Assembly: GCA_037189785.1 (NCBI GenBank)
Contig: JBBCIP010000423.1
Span: forward strand, 1-13,009
DNA from: Govanella sp037189785
GTDB lineage: Bacteria > Pseudomonadota > Alphaproteobacteria > Sphingomonadales > Govanellaceae
Direction of reading: 5' to 3'
DNA: 13,009 bases
The position numbers and the translations under genes are program-made. Shown in pieces: positions 5,615 through 12,083 of this stretch. Within the stretch, counting starts at the first letter, position 1. Each line of letters opens with the position of its first letter. A model generated the notes under the pieces. It searched no databases and was not told the origin of the DNA. It saw only the letters and a program-made list of their open reading frames with translations.

Positions 5615-5695
5615 ATTGCCGGGTCGAGCCCGGCAATGACCGAGTGTGTGGTATTTCCAAAAATCAACGTCACCACCGGGCTTGACCCGGTGGTC
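5615..5695 (-). repeat. Second inverted B'-A' pair
   Basis: B' (5615-5637) and A' (5669-5695) repeat the pair 5505-5585 at an offset of 110 bases. The intervening AACAGCTGCGGACG and CCAAAAATCAACG are reverse complements of pieces of the linker in the left-hand composite repeats, so these are inverted copies of the same larger unit. Downstream, 5696-5740 holds only a 9-base direct repeat TCACAGGGC (5722 and 5741), the second overlapping the end of the DUF962 gene. Confidence 0.85.
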
Positions 5696-5740
5696 TCGGG
5701 TGCAAAGTGTTATCCCCAGAGTCACAGGGCTAAATTAAGA

Positions 5741-6097
5741 TCACAGGGCCACATTGCGCCGCCGGGCTGCATCTTGCAGCGCCCGGTCCAGGCGTCCGGT
5801 CAGCCATAATCCAAGCATGCGGTAGTCGCTGATGAATGACCACCATGGGTATTGGAATGTAGCCGGTTTGTTGCGCTCGAAGAAAAAATGGCCGATCCAG
5901 GCCGGGCCATAGCCAAGCAGCAGGGCAAGCGGGATGAAGGCATAGTGCCCGGTGGCGACGGCGGCGATTGCGACCAAACTGCCGACCCCGGTGCCGAAGA
6001 AATGCAAAGCCCGGCTGTGCGGCGACCGGTGTTCCATCAGGTAGAAATCAAAAAAGGCGTCATAATTGGTGATGCGGGCGGGGCTGGCGTTGGTCAT
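5741..6097 (-). CDS. DUF962 / Mpo1-like membrane protein
   Basis: A 118-residue protein of the DUF962 family (PF06127). Yeast Mpo1, the characterised member, is an Fe(II)-dependent dioxygenase that shortens 2-hydroxy fatty acids by one carbon. Family features are present: FDFYLMEHRSPHSRALHFFGTG (about 17-38) with H23, H27 and H32; a hydrophobic hairpin at about 37-67; GYGPAWIGHFFFERNKPATF (62-81) with H70; then YPWWSFISDYRML. The histidines that would bind iron are therefore retained. It is a single-domain, short bacterial form. AGGAG (complement of 6103-6107) supports the ATG at 6097. It is divergent from the MerR gene next to a beta-oxidation operon, which fits a lipid role. That bacterial short forms share the Mpo1 reaction is inferred. 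Confidence 0.85.
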   Translation of the reverse strand: MTNASPARITNYDAFFDFYLMEHRSPHSRALHFFGTGVGSLVAIAAVATGHYAFIPLALLLGYGPAWIGHFFFERNKPATFQYPWWSFISDYRMLGLWLTGRLDRALQDAARRRNVAL

Positions 6098-6149
6098 GAT
6101 CGCTCCTGTTGGCGGTGTCCTTTACGGCTCAGAGACCTTGGATATGAAC

Positions 6150-6178
6150 TTGACGTTAACGTAAACGTAAACTACAAT
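6150..6178 (+). promoter_or_regulatory. merR-family gene promoter with overlapping palindromic operator
   Basis: TTGACG (6150-6155) and TACAAT (6173-6178) are separated by 17 bases, close to an ideal sigma-70 promoter. The -35 and spacer carry the near-palindrome TTGACGTTAACGTAAA (one mismatched pair), continued by a further ACGTAA, so that ACGTWA appears three times at six-base intervals. This position suits binding by the MerR-family protein encoded 43 bases downstream of the -10, hence autoregulation. The same site lies about 50 bases from the divergent DUF962 start and could control both. Confidence 0.7.
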
Positions 6179-6220
6179 ATGCGCCCAACAATGGAAATAG
6201 TCAGCGGGTGATCCGGTCAC

Positions 6221-6646
6221 ATGTCGTCAGACGCCAAAAAGACTTATACCATATCTGATCTCGCGCAGGAATTCGGGGTAACCCCGCGTGCGCTTCGGTT
6301 TTATGAAGATCAAAATCTTATTCGTCCGGAACGTGTTGGCCAAAACAGACTTTACACAGCACGGGACCACACAAGATTGGCGTGGATCCTGCGCGGAAAA
6401 CGAGTCGGGCTGAGCTTGGCCGATATCGGCGAGCTTTTGGATATGTATGATTTGGGGGACAATCGCGTCACCCAACGATTGGCGACCTTGGAAAAATGCC
6501 GGGAGCGCATCCGGATCATGGAACAACAACGGCGCGATCTCGACTCGACCATAGCCGAACTGGAAGTTTTTTGTGAGACGCTGGATCGTTTGTTGACCGA
6601 AGATGTTCCCGCTGCACCGCGTAAAGCCAATCGAGGAGTATCTTAA
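6221..6646 (+). CDS. MerR-family transcriptional regulator, probable regulator of acyl-CoA metabolism (LiuR-like)
   Basis: A 141-residue MerR-type regulator. The winged HTH spans about residues 8-76: YTISDLAQEFGVTPRALRFY, then the wing LIRPERVGQNRLYTARDHTR, then LRGKRVGLSLADIGELLDMY. Residues 82-126 form the dimerising coiled coil (RLATLEKCRERIRIMEQQRR). Metal- or redox-sensing cysteine clusters are absent; C93 and C118 are isolated. This type of MerR protein sits beside acyl-CoA dehydrogenase genes in proteobacteria, LiuR being the known example for branched-chain amino-acid and fatty-acid breakdown. GGGTGA (6206-6211) is a plausible ribosome binding site. The beta-oxidation operon starts 97 bases after its stop. 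The effector is probably a CoA thioester or none; that part is inference. Confidence 0.88.
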   Translation: MSSDAKKTYTISDLAQEFGVTPRALRFYEDQNLIRPERVGQNRLYTARDHTRLAWILRGKRVGLSLADIGELLDMYDLGDNRVTQRLATLEKCRERIRIMEQQRRDLDSTIAELEVFCETLDRLLTEDVPAAPRKANRGVS

Positions 6647-6656
6647 TTACGGTCCA

Positions 6657-6683
6657 TCATGCGGTCTCCGCATGACGCATGCG
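6657..6683 (+). promoter_or_regulatory. Perfect hairpin/palindrome between regulator and beta-oxidation operon
   Basis: TCATGCGG (6657-6664) and CCGCATGA (6668-6675) are perfectly complementary around TCT, and the self-complementary CGCATGCG follows at 6676-6683. An A-rich stretch comes next rather than a T-run, so this is not a standard terminator for the merR gene on the plus strand. It could be an operator for the operon that starts at 6744 or an mRNA-stability hairpin. No clear -35/-10 pair was seen in 6647-6743. Confidence 0.4.
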
Positions 6684-6743
6684 TAACAAAAAAATAAAAA
6701 ACTGAAATCACCATAGCCGCTGACTAGAAAAGGAACCGATCAG

Positions 6744-8534
6744 ATGCCGAGCTACAAGGCCCCCGTCCGCGATATTCAATTCGTGCTTCATGAGTTTCTG
6801 AATCTGTCCCGCTATAGCAATCTTGACGGCTTTGGTGATGCGACCCCTGATGTCATCGACGCCATTCTTGAAGAAGGCGCAAAGCTCACCGAAGAAGTTC
6901 TGCATCCGATCAATCAATCCGGCGATGAAGAAGGCTGTCATTGGAACAATGGTGTCGTCACTACGCCCAAAGGATTTAAGGACGCTTATAACACTTATGT
7001 CGAGGGCGGCTGGCAGGGCTTAACCTCGAACCCGGATTTTGGCGGCCAAGGGCTACCGCAATCTCTGGGTTTGGCGGTGAGCGAGATGATGATCGCATCC
7101 AACTGGGGTTTTGCCATGTATCCCGGTTTGACCAAGGGCGCCACCGAAGCCATCGAAGTGCATGCCAATGATGCATTGAAAGAAAAATATTTGCCGAACA
7201 TGATCAGCGGCAAATGGGCCGGGACCATGAACCTGACCGAGCCCCATTGCGGCACCGATCTTGGGCTGTTGCGGACCAAAGCCGAACCGCAAGGCGACGG
7301 CAGTTATAAAATCACCGGAACCAAAATTTTCATCTCGGCCGGTGAACATGATTTGACCGAAAACATTGTGCATTTGGTGTTGGCGCGCATCGCCGGCGGG
7401 CCCGATGGTATCAAAGGCATCAGCTTATTCCTGGTGCCGAAATTCTTGGTCAAGGATGATGGATCCTTGGGCGACCGCAATGGTGTCAGCTGCGGCAGCA
7501 TCGAAGAAAAAATGGGTATCCATTCCAATGCCACCTGTGTGTTGAATTACGATGGCGCGACCGGCTGGCTCATCGGTGAAGAACACAAAGGCATGCGCGC
7601 CATGTTCACGATGATGAACGAAGCTCGGCTGGGTGTGGCGTTGCAAGGGTTGGGTGTCGCTGAAATCGCTTATCAGAATGCCGCGGCCTATGCCAAAGAC
7701 CGCATTCAAGGCCGCTCGTTGAAAGGCCCGCAAGCGACCGACAAAGCCGCCGATCCGATCATCGTTCATCCCGATGTGCGGCGCATGTTGATGACGGCCC
7801 GCGCGTTTAACGAAGGGGTGCGGGCGTTGTCGTATTGGACCGGTTTGCAGGTCGATATCGCGCGCAAACACCCTGATGCGGAAACCCGTCAGAACGCCCA
7901 TGATTTGTTGGGGCTGATGACGCCGGTCGCGAAAAGTTACATGACCGACAAAGGGTTTGATGCGGCGGTGTTGGCGCAACAATGCTTGGGCGGTCACGGT
8001 TATATTCGCGAATGGGGATTGGAGCAGTTCGTGCGCGATGCCCGTATCGCCATGATCTACGAAGGCACCAACGGTGTGCAAGCCATGGATCTGATCGGCC
8101 GTAAATTACCGGCTGACGGTGGGCGCGCCATTCGCGCTTATTTCGGCATGGTGCAAAAACTGATCGATGACGAAAAAGGCAATGAGCAGCTTAAAGACTT
8201 TGTCGAACCATTGGACAAAAGCTTCAAGCAGTTGCAGCAAGCGACCATGTGGTTGATGCAGCATGGCATGAAGAATCCGGAAAATGCCGGTGCTGGCGCC
8301 CATGATTACCTGAATTTGATGGCGCTCGTCAGTCTTGGTTTCATTTGGGTGCAATTGGCCAAAGTGGCGCAAACGCAATTGGCCGACGGCACTACGGATG
8401 TCGCTTTTTACGAAAATAAATTGGCCACCGGCCGCTTTTTTGTCCGCCGGATTTTGCCGGACACGGCAGCCCATTTGGCCAAATTAGAATCCGGCGCCGA
8501 CCCCGTGATGGCTTTAGCGGCCGACGCATTTTAG
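6744..8534 (+). CDS. Acyl-CoA dehydrogenase, long (about 600 aa) FadE/DmdC-type subfamily
   Basis: FAD flavoprotein introducing the C2-C3 double bond into acyl-CoA, first step of beta-oxidation. The 596-residue length, with an extra C-terminal domain (about 460-596) beyond the usual 380-residue core, places it in the long subfamily that includes 3-methylmercaptopropionyl-CoA dehydrogenase (DmdC) and several fatty acyl-CoA dehydrogenases. Visible: N-terminal helical domain to about 155, beta domain with MNLTEPHCGTDLG (162-174) and ITGTKIFISAGEHD (190-203), and C-terminal four-helix domain with QCLGGHGYIREWGLEQFVRD (413-432). E440 in MIYEGTNGVQAMDLIGRK is the expected catalytic base. AGGA at 6731-6734 supports the start. 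First gene of a tight operon with thiolase and FadB-like genes. Chain-length preference cannot be read from sequence. Confidence 0.93.
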   Translation: MPSYKAPVRDIQFVLHEFLNLSRYSNLDGFGDATPDVIDAILEEGAKLTEEVLHPINQSGDEEGCHWNNGVVTTPKGFKDAYNTYVEGGWQGLTSNPDFGGQGLPQSLGLAVSEMMIASNWGFAMYPGLTKGATEAIEVHANDALKEKYLPNMISGKWAGTMNLTEPHCGTDLGLLRTKAEPQGDGSYKITGTKIFISAGEHDLTENIVHLVLARIAGGPDGIKGISLFLVPKFLVKDDGSLGDRNGVSCGSIEEKMGIHSNATCVLNYDGATGWLIGEEHKGMRAMFTMMNEARLGVALQGLGVAEIAYQNAAAYAKDRIQGRSLKGPQATDKAADPIIVHPDVRRMLMTARAFNEGVRALSYWTGLQVDIARKHPDAETRQNAHDLLGLMTPVAKSYMTDKGFDAAVLAQQCLGGHGYIREWGLEQFVRDARIAMIYEGTNGVQAMDLIGRKLPADGGRAIRAYFGMVQKLIDDEKGNEQLKDFVEPLDKSFKQLQQATMWLMQHGMKNPENAGAGAHDYLNLMALVSLGFIWVQLAKVAQTQLADGTTDVAFYENKLATGRFFVRRILPDTAAHLAKLESGADPVMALAADAF

Positions 8535-8555
8535 TAACGCAAGAAGGATCCGATA

Positions 8556-9764
8556 ATGACCGACGCATTTATCTATGATCATGTCCGCACCCCGCGTGGT
8601 CGCGGCAAATCCAACGGCAGTCTTCATGAAATCACGCCGATTTCTTTGGCCACCCAAGTGCTTGAAGCGGTGCGCGACAGAAACGCTTTGGATGTGTCCA
8701 AAGTCGACGATGTGGTGATGGGGGTGGTTTCACCGGTCGGCGAACAAGGCAGCGTGATTGCCCGAACCGCAGCGTTGAACGCAAATTTTCCGGTCGAAGT
8801 GCCGGGTGTCCAAGTCGATCGCTTTTGCGCCTCGGGTTTGGTCGCCGTCAATTTAGCCGCCGCCAAAGTGATGGCGGGACAAGATGGTTTGGTGATTGCC
8901 GGGGGTGTTGAATCGATGTCGCGGGTGCCGATGGGCAGCGATGGCGGTGCGTGGATGACGGATCCGACCATTGCCCATCGCACCGGTTTTGCACCACAAG
9001 GCATCGGCGCCGATTTGATCGCCACCAAATATGGTTTCAGCCGCGAAGACGTTGATGCGTTTTCCGTTGAATCACAAAAACGCGCGAAACGGTCGTGGGA
9101 TGAAGGCCGTTTCAAACATTCGATCGTGCCGGTGAAAGATGTGCTCGGGATCACGGTGTTGGATCACGATGAACATATGCGTCCTGACACCACGATGCAG
9201 TCGCTTGGCTCGTTGAAACCGTCGTTCGCCGAACAAGGGGAAATGTATGGGTTCAATTCTGTTGCGCTGCTGCGGTATCCGGAAGTGGAACGGATCAATC
9301 ACGTTCATCATGCCGGTAACTCAAGCGGCATCGTCGATGGCGCCGCGGCCGTACTCATCGGCAACAAAGATGTCGGCTCAGCCTTGGGGCTGAAACCGCG
9401 CGCGCGCATTCGCGCTTTTGCCGATATCGGGTCCGAGCCGACGATCATGTTGACCGGCCCCATTCCATCGGCGGAAAAAGCGTTGAAGCGCGCCGGCATG
9501 ACCAAAAGCGACATCGATCTGTGGGAATTGAATGAAGCGTTTGCCGCTGTGGTACTGCGCTTCATGCAGGGTCTCGATATCGATCACAGCGATATCAATG
9601 TGTGCGGCGGCGCGATCGCCATGGGCCATCCGTTGGGGGCGACCGGGGCGATGATCCTCGGCACCGTTTTGGATGAATTGGAGCGCACCGGCAAAAGCAC
9701 GGCGCTCGTCACCCTCTGCATCGGCGCCGGTATGGGCACCGCCACCATTATTGAACGCGTATAA
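8556..9764 (+). CDS. fadA: Acetyl-CoA C-acyltransferase (3-ketoacyl-CoA thiolase)
   Basis: Thiolase that cleaves 3-ketoacyl-CoA with CoA to release acetyl-CoA, the last step of a beta-oxidation turn. The 402 residues match the family length. The nucleophile is C91 in QVDRFCASGLVAVN; LWELNEAFA gives the NEAF motif; H358 lies in GGAIAMGHPLGATGA; the acid/base C388 lies in TLCIGAGMGTATI. GGVESMSRVPMG, typical of FadA-type thiolases, is also present. AAGGA (8544-8548) precedes the ATG by seven bases. It is 21 bases after the dehydrogenase and 17 bases before the FadB-like gene, so the three are one transcript. FadA is expected to form a complex with the FadB-like product. A biosynthetic acetoacetyl-CoA thiolase is less likely given the neighbours. 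Confidence 0.94.
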   Translation: MTDAFIYDHVRTPRGRGKSNGSLHEITPISLATQVLEAVRDRNALDVSKVDDVVMGVVSPVGEQGSVIARTAALNANFPVEVPGVQVDRFCASGLVAVNLAAAKVMAGQDGLVIAGGVESMSRVPMGSDGGAWMTDPTIAHRTGFAPQGIGADLIATKYGFSREDVDAFSVESQKRAKRSWDEGRFKHSIVPVKDVLGITVLDHDEHMRPDTTMQSLGSLKPSFAEQGEMYGFNSVALLRYPEVERINHVHHAGNSSGIVDGAAAVLIGNKDVGSALGLKPRARIRAFADIGSEPTIMLTGPIPSAEKALKRAGMTKSDIDLWELNEAFAAVVLRFMQGLDIDHSDINVCGGAIAMGHPLGATGAMILGTVLDELERTGKSTALVTLCIGAGMGTATIIERV

Positions 9765-9781
9765 AGAAAAGGCCGAGATCA

Positions 9782-11932
9782 ATGACCGAAACAATCAAAT
9801 ACGAAGTTGATGGCGACGTTGCCGTTCTGACATTGGACTTGCCCGATCGCTCGATGAATGTGATCACCGAACAGATGATCCGCGAACTGGATGCGTTGAT
9901 CGACAAAGTGGTCGGCGACAGTGCCGTTAAAGGCGCAGTCGTTACCTCGGGCAAGGCCGCGTTCATGGCCGGGGCCGATTTGCAGATGCTGGCCGACATG
10001 TCAAAAAAAGCGCAAAGCTTACCAGCGGCAGAAGCTTTGGCGTTATTTTCCGCCTTCAATGCTGTGTTCCGCAAATTGGAAACAAGCGGCAAGCCGTTCG
10101 CGGCAGCCATCAACGGTTTGGTCATGGGCGGCGGTTTGGAGCTGTGCTTGGCCTGTCATTATCGCGTCGTCGCCGACGATCCGAAAATTCAACTCGGCTT
10201 GCCGGAAGTGAAAGTCGGCCTATTGCCTGGCGCAGGTGGCACCCAACGCTTGGTGCGTTTGATGGGCGTGCAACCGGCGCTGCCGTATCTGTTGCAAGGC
10301 CGCAGCTTTAAACCGCAAGAAGCGCTCGGCTTCGGTATTGTCCACAAAGTCGCTCCGGCGGCTGAGATTCTCGATGACGCCAAACGCTGGATCCGCGAAG
10401 TCGGCACGGCGGTGCAACCGTGGGATCAGAAAAACTTCAAGGTGCCGGGCGGCCAAGGTGCGACCAATGTGAAAGTTGTGCAAACTTTCATGGCGGCAGA
10501 AGCCATGTTGCGCAAGGAAACCAAGGATAACTATCCGGCCCCGCAAGCCATCATGGCGGCGGTTTATGAAGGCCATCAAGTGCCGATCGATGCCGCATTG
10601 CGCATTGAAAGTCGTTACTTCACCTCGCTCGTGTTGCGTCCGGAAGCGGGCAATATGATCCGCACGCTGTTCGTCAACAAGGGCGAAGCCGACAAACTGG
10701 TGCGGCGTCCCAAAGGCATCGAGAAAAGCAAAGTCAAAAAGCTTGGCGTGCTTGGTGCCGGTATGATGGGCGCGGGTATTGCTTATGTGTCGTCGGTGGC
10801 GGGTATGGAGGTCATTCTTCTCGACACAACGCAAGAAGCGGCTGACAAAGGTAAGTCTTATTCGACAAATCTTGTGGAAAAGGATTTGAAGAAAAAGAAA
10901 CTGACGCAAGACAAAGCCGACGCCCTGCTTGGTCGCATCAAACCGACGACGGATTATGCCGATCTCACCGGATGCGATTTGATCATCGAAGCGGTGTTCG
11001 AAGATGTCAAAATCAAAGCCGATGTGACGGCGAAAACCGAAGCCGTCATTCCAGAGACGACGGTGTTCGCATCGAACACCTCGACTTTGCCGATCAGCGG
11101 GCTGGCGCAAGCGTCGAAACGTCCGGATCAATTCATCGGTATTCATTTCTTCTCGCCGGTCGATAAGATGCCGCTGGTTGAAATCATCGTTGGTGAAAAA
11201 ACCAATGATGAAACCTTGGCGCGGGCGCTTGATTATGTGCAGCAGATCAGAAAGACGCCGATTGTCGTCAATGACAGTCGCGGCTTCTACACCAGCCGCT
11301 GCTTTGCCACCTATCCGATGGAAGCCATCGCGATGCTGAAAGAAGGCGTCAATCCGGCGTTGATTGAAAATGCTGGGGTGATGGCGGGAATGCCGGTCGG
11401 CCCGTTGGCGGTCGGTGACGAAGTGTCGATTGAACTGATGTATAAAATCGGCAAAGCCACCAAAGCGGCGCTCGGTGATAAATATCAACCGCATCCGGCC
11501 GATGAAGTGGGTGAGCTGTTCGTCACCAAGCTTGGCCGTATCGGTAAGAAAGCCGGCAAAGGTTTTTACGAATATCCGGAAGACGGCAAGAAATTCCTGT
11601 GGCCGGGTCTGGCCGAGCTTTTCAAGCTGGCCGATGATCAACCGGATGTGGGCACGGTGAAAAAGCGCTTGCTCTATCGGCAAGCGGTGGAAGTCGCCCG
11701 TTGCTACGAAGAAAAGGTCGTGACCGCGCCGGAAGACGCCGATGTCGGCGCCATTTTCGGCTGGGGCTTCGCACCCTATACCGGTGGTCCGTTATCGATG
11801 ATCGATACCATCGGTGTTGATACGTTCGTGGCCGAGTGCGACGCCCTGGCTCAGAAACACGGCGAACGGTTCTCGCCGCCCAAATTGCTGCGCGACATGG
11901 CGGCTAAAGGCCAGACTTTTTACAAAGCCTGA
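9782..11932 (+). CDS. fadB: Bifunctional enoyl-CoA hydratase / 3-hydroxyacyl-CoA dehydrogenase (FadB/FadJ type)
   Basis: A 716-residue fusion catalysing hydration of trans-2-enoyl-CoA and NAD-dependent oxidation of the L-3-hydroxyacyl-CoA. The N-terminal crotonase domain (about 1-200) has the oxyanion-hole segment FMAGADLQML (61-70) and both catalytic glutamates, E120 in MGGGLELCLA and E142 in LPEVKVGLLPGAGGTQ. The Rossmann domain starts at about 318 with LGVLGAGMMGAGIA (GAGMMG, 325-330), followed by the SNTSTLPI segment (431-438). The dehydrogenase dyad is H455 in GIHFFSPVDKMPLVEII with E467. Two C-terminal helical domains follow, including NDSRGFYTSR (498-507) and GKGFYEYP. Length matches E. 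coli FadJ/FadB. It closes the operon and is followed by an intrinsic terminator. Confidence 0.94.
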   Translation: MTETIKYEVDGDVAVLTLDLPDRSMNVITEQMIRELDALIDKVVGDSAVKGAVVTSGKAAFMAGADLQMLADMSKKAQSLPAAEALALFSAFNAVFRKLETSGKPFAAAINGLVMGGGLELCLACHYRVVADDPKIQLGLPEVKVGLLPGAGGTQRLVRLMGVQPALPYLLQGRSFKPQEALGFGIVHKVAPAAEILDDAKRWIREVGTAVQPWDQKNFKVPGGQGATNVKVVQTFMAAEAMLRKETKDNYPAPQAIMAAVYEGHQVPIDAALRIESRYFTSLVLRPEAGNMIRTLFVNKGEADKLVRRPKGIEKSKVKKLGVLGAGMMGAGIAYVSSVAGMEVILLDTTQEAADKGKSYSTNLVEKDLKKKKLTQDKADALLGRIKPTTDYADLTGCDLIIEAVFEDVKIKADVTAKTEAVIPETTVFASNTSTLPISGLAQASKRPDQFIGIHFFSPVDKMPLVEIIVGEKTNDETLARALDYVQQIRKTPIVVNDSRGFYTSRCFATYPMEAIAMLKEGVNPALIENAGVMAGMPVGPLAVGDEVSIELMYKIGKATKAALGDKYQPHPADEVGELFVTKLGRIGKKAGKGFYEYPEDGKKFLWPGLAELFKLADDQPDVGTVKKRLLYRQAVEVARCYEEKVVTAPEDADVGAIFGWGFAPYTGGPLSMIDTIGVDTFVAECDALAQKHGERFSPPKLLRDMAAKGQTFYKA

Positions 11933-11957
11933 TTGGTCCTATCGCGGCTTAACACAG

Positions 11958-11990
11958 CGGATCGGCAGCAATGCCGGTCCGTTTTTCTTT
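11958..11990 (+). terminator. Intrinsic terminator of the beta-oxidation operon
   Basis: CGGATCGGCA (11958-11967) pairs with TGCCGGTCCG (11972-11981) over ten positions with one G-U, closed by the stable GNRA tetraloop GCAA, and is followed at once by TTTTTCTTT. It lies 26 bases after the fadB stop and separates the operon from the zinc gene. Confidence 0.92.
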
Positions 11991-12049
11991 ACGGCCGCGG
12001 CAAATTTTCTGTATCGCCCTTGGTGTTTGGCCCTTTTGTTTGATGATTA

Positions 12050-12064
12050 TGTTATAATATAACA
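12050..12064 (+). promoter_or_regulatory. Zur operator overlapping the znuA -10 element
   Basis: TGTTATAATATAACA is a perfect palindrome (seven-base arms about a central A) and equals the core of the proteobacterial Zur box. It contains TATAAT (12053-12058), a consensus -10, so zinc-loaded Zur bound here would block RNA polymerase. No good -35 at normal spacing was seen. It lies 19 bases before the znuA start. Confidence 0.85.
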
Positions 12065-12077
12065 CTCCGACTCGGAG
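12065..12077 (+). promoter_or_regulatory. Palindrome containing the znuA ribosome binding site
   Basis: CTCCGACTCGGAG is a perfect palindrome about a central C, directly abutting the Zur box. Its right arm includes GGAG (12074-12077), the Shine-Dalgarno of znuA, six bases before the ATG. In mRNA it could form a five-base-pair hairpin with an ACU loop that hides the site. Confidence 0.5.
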
Positions 12078-12083
12078 ATTACG

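Noticed and set aside
3651..5695. CRISPR array
   Set aside because: Repeats are palindromic, of two kinds, in mixed orientation, with repeated rather than unique intervening sequence and irregular spacing; no cas genes.
5722..5749. Target-site duplication (TCACAGGGC twice, 19 bases apart)
   Set aside because: The two copies do not bracket any element; the 10 bases between them carry nothing, and the second copy overlaps the DUF962 stop. Probably chance.
7425..8081. 218-codon antisense frame inside the acyl-CoA dehydrogenase gene
   Set aside because: Same codon-bias shadow effect; composition is unlike a folded protein and the sense gene has every catalytic motif.
10220..11683. 487-codon open frame antisense to fadB
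   Set aside because: It is a mirror of strong codon bias in fadB, is His- and Arg-rich without domain features, and has no plausible ribosome binding site or homolog-like motif.
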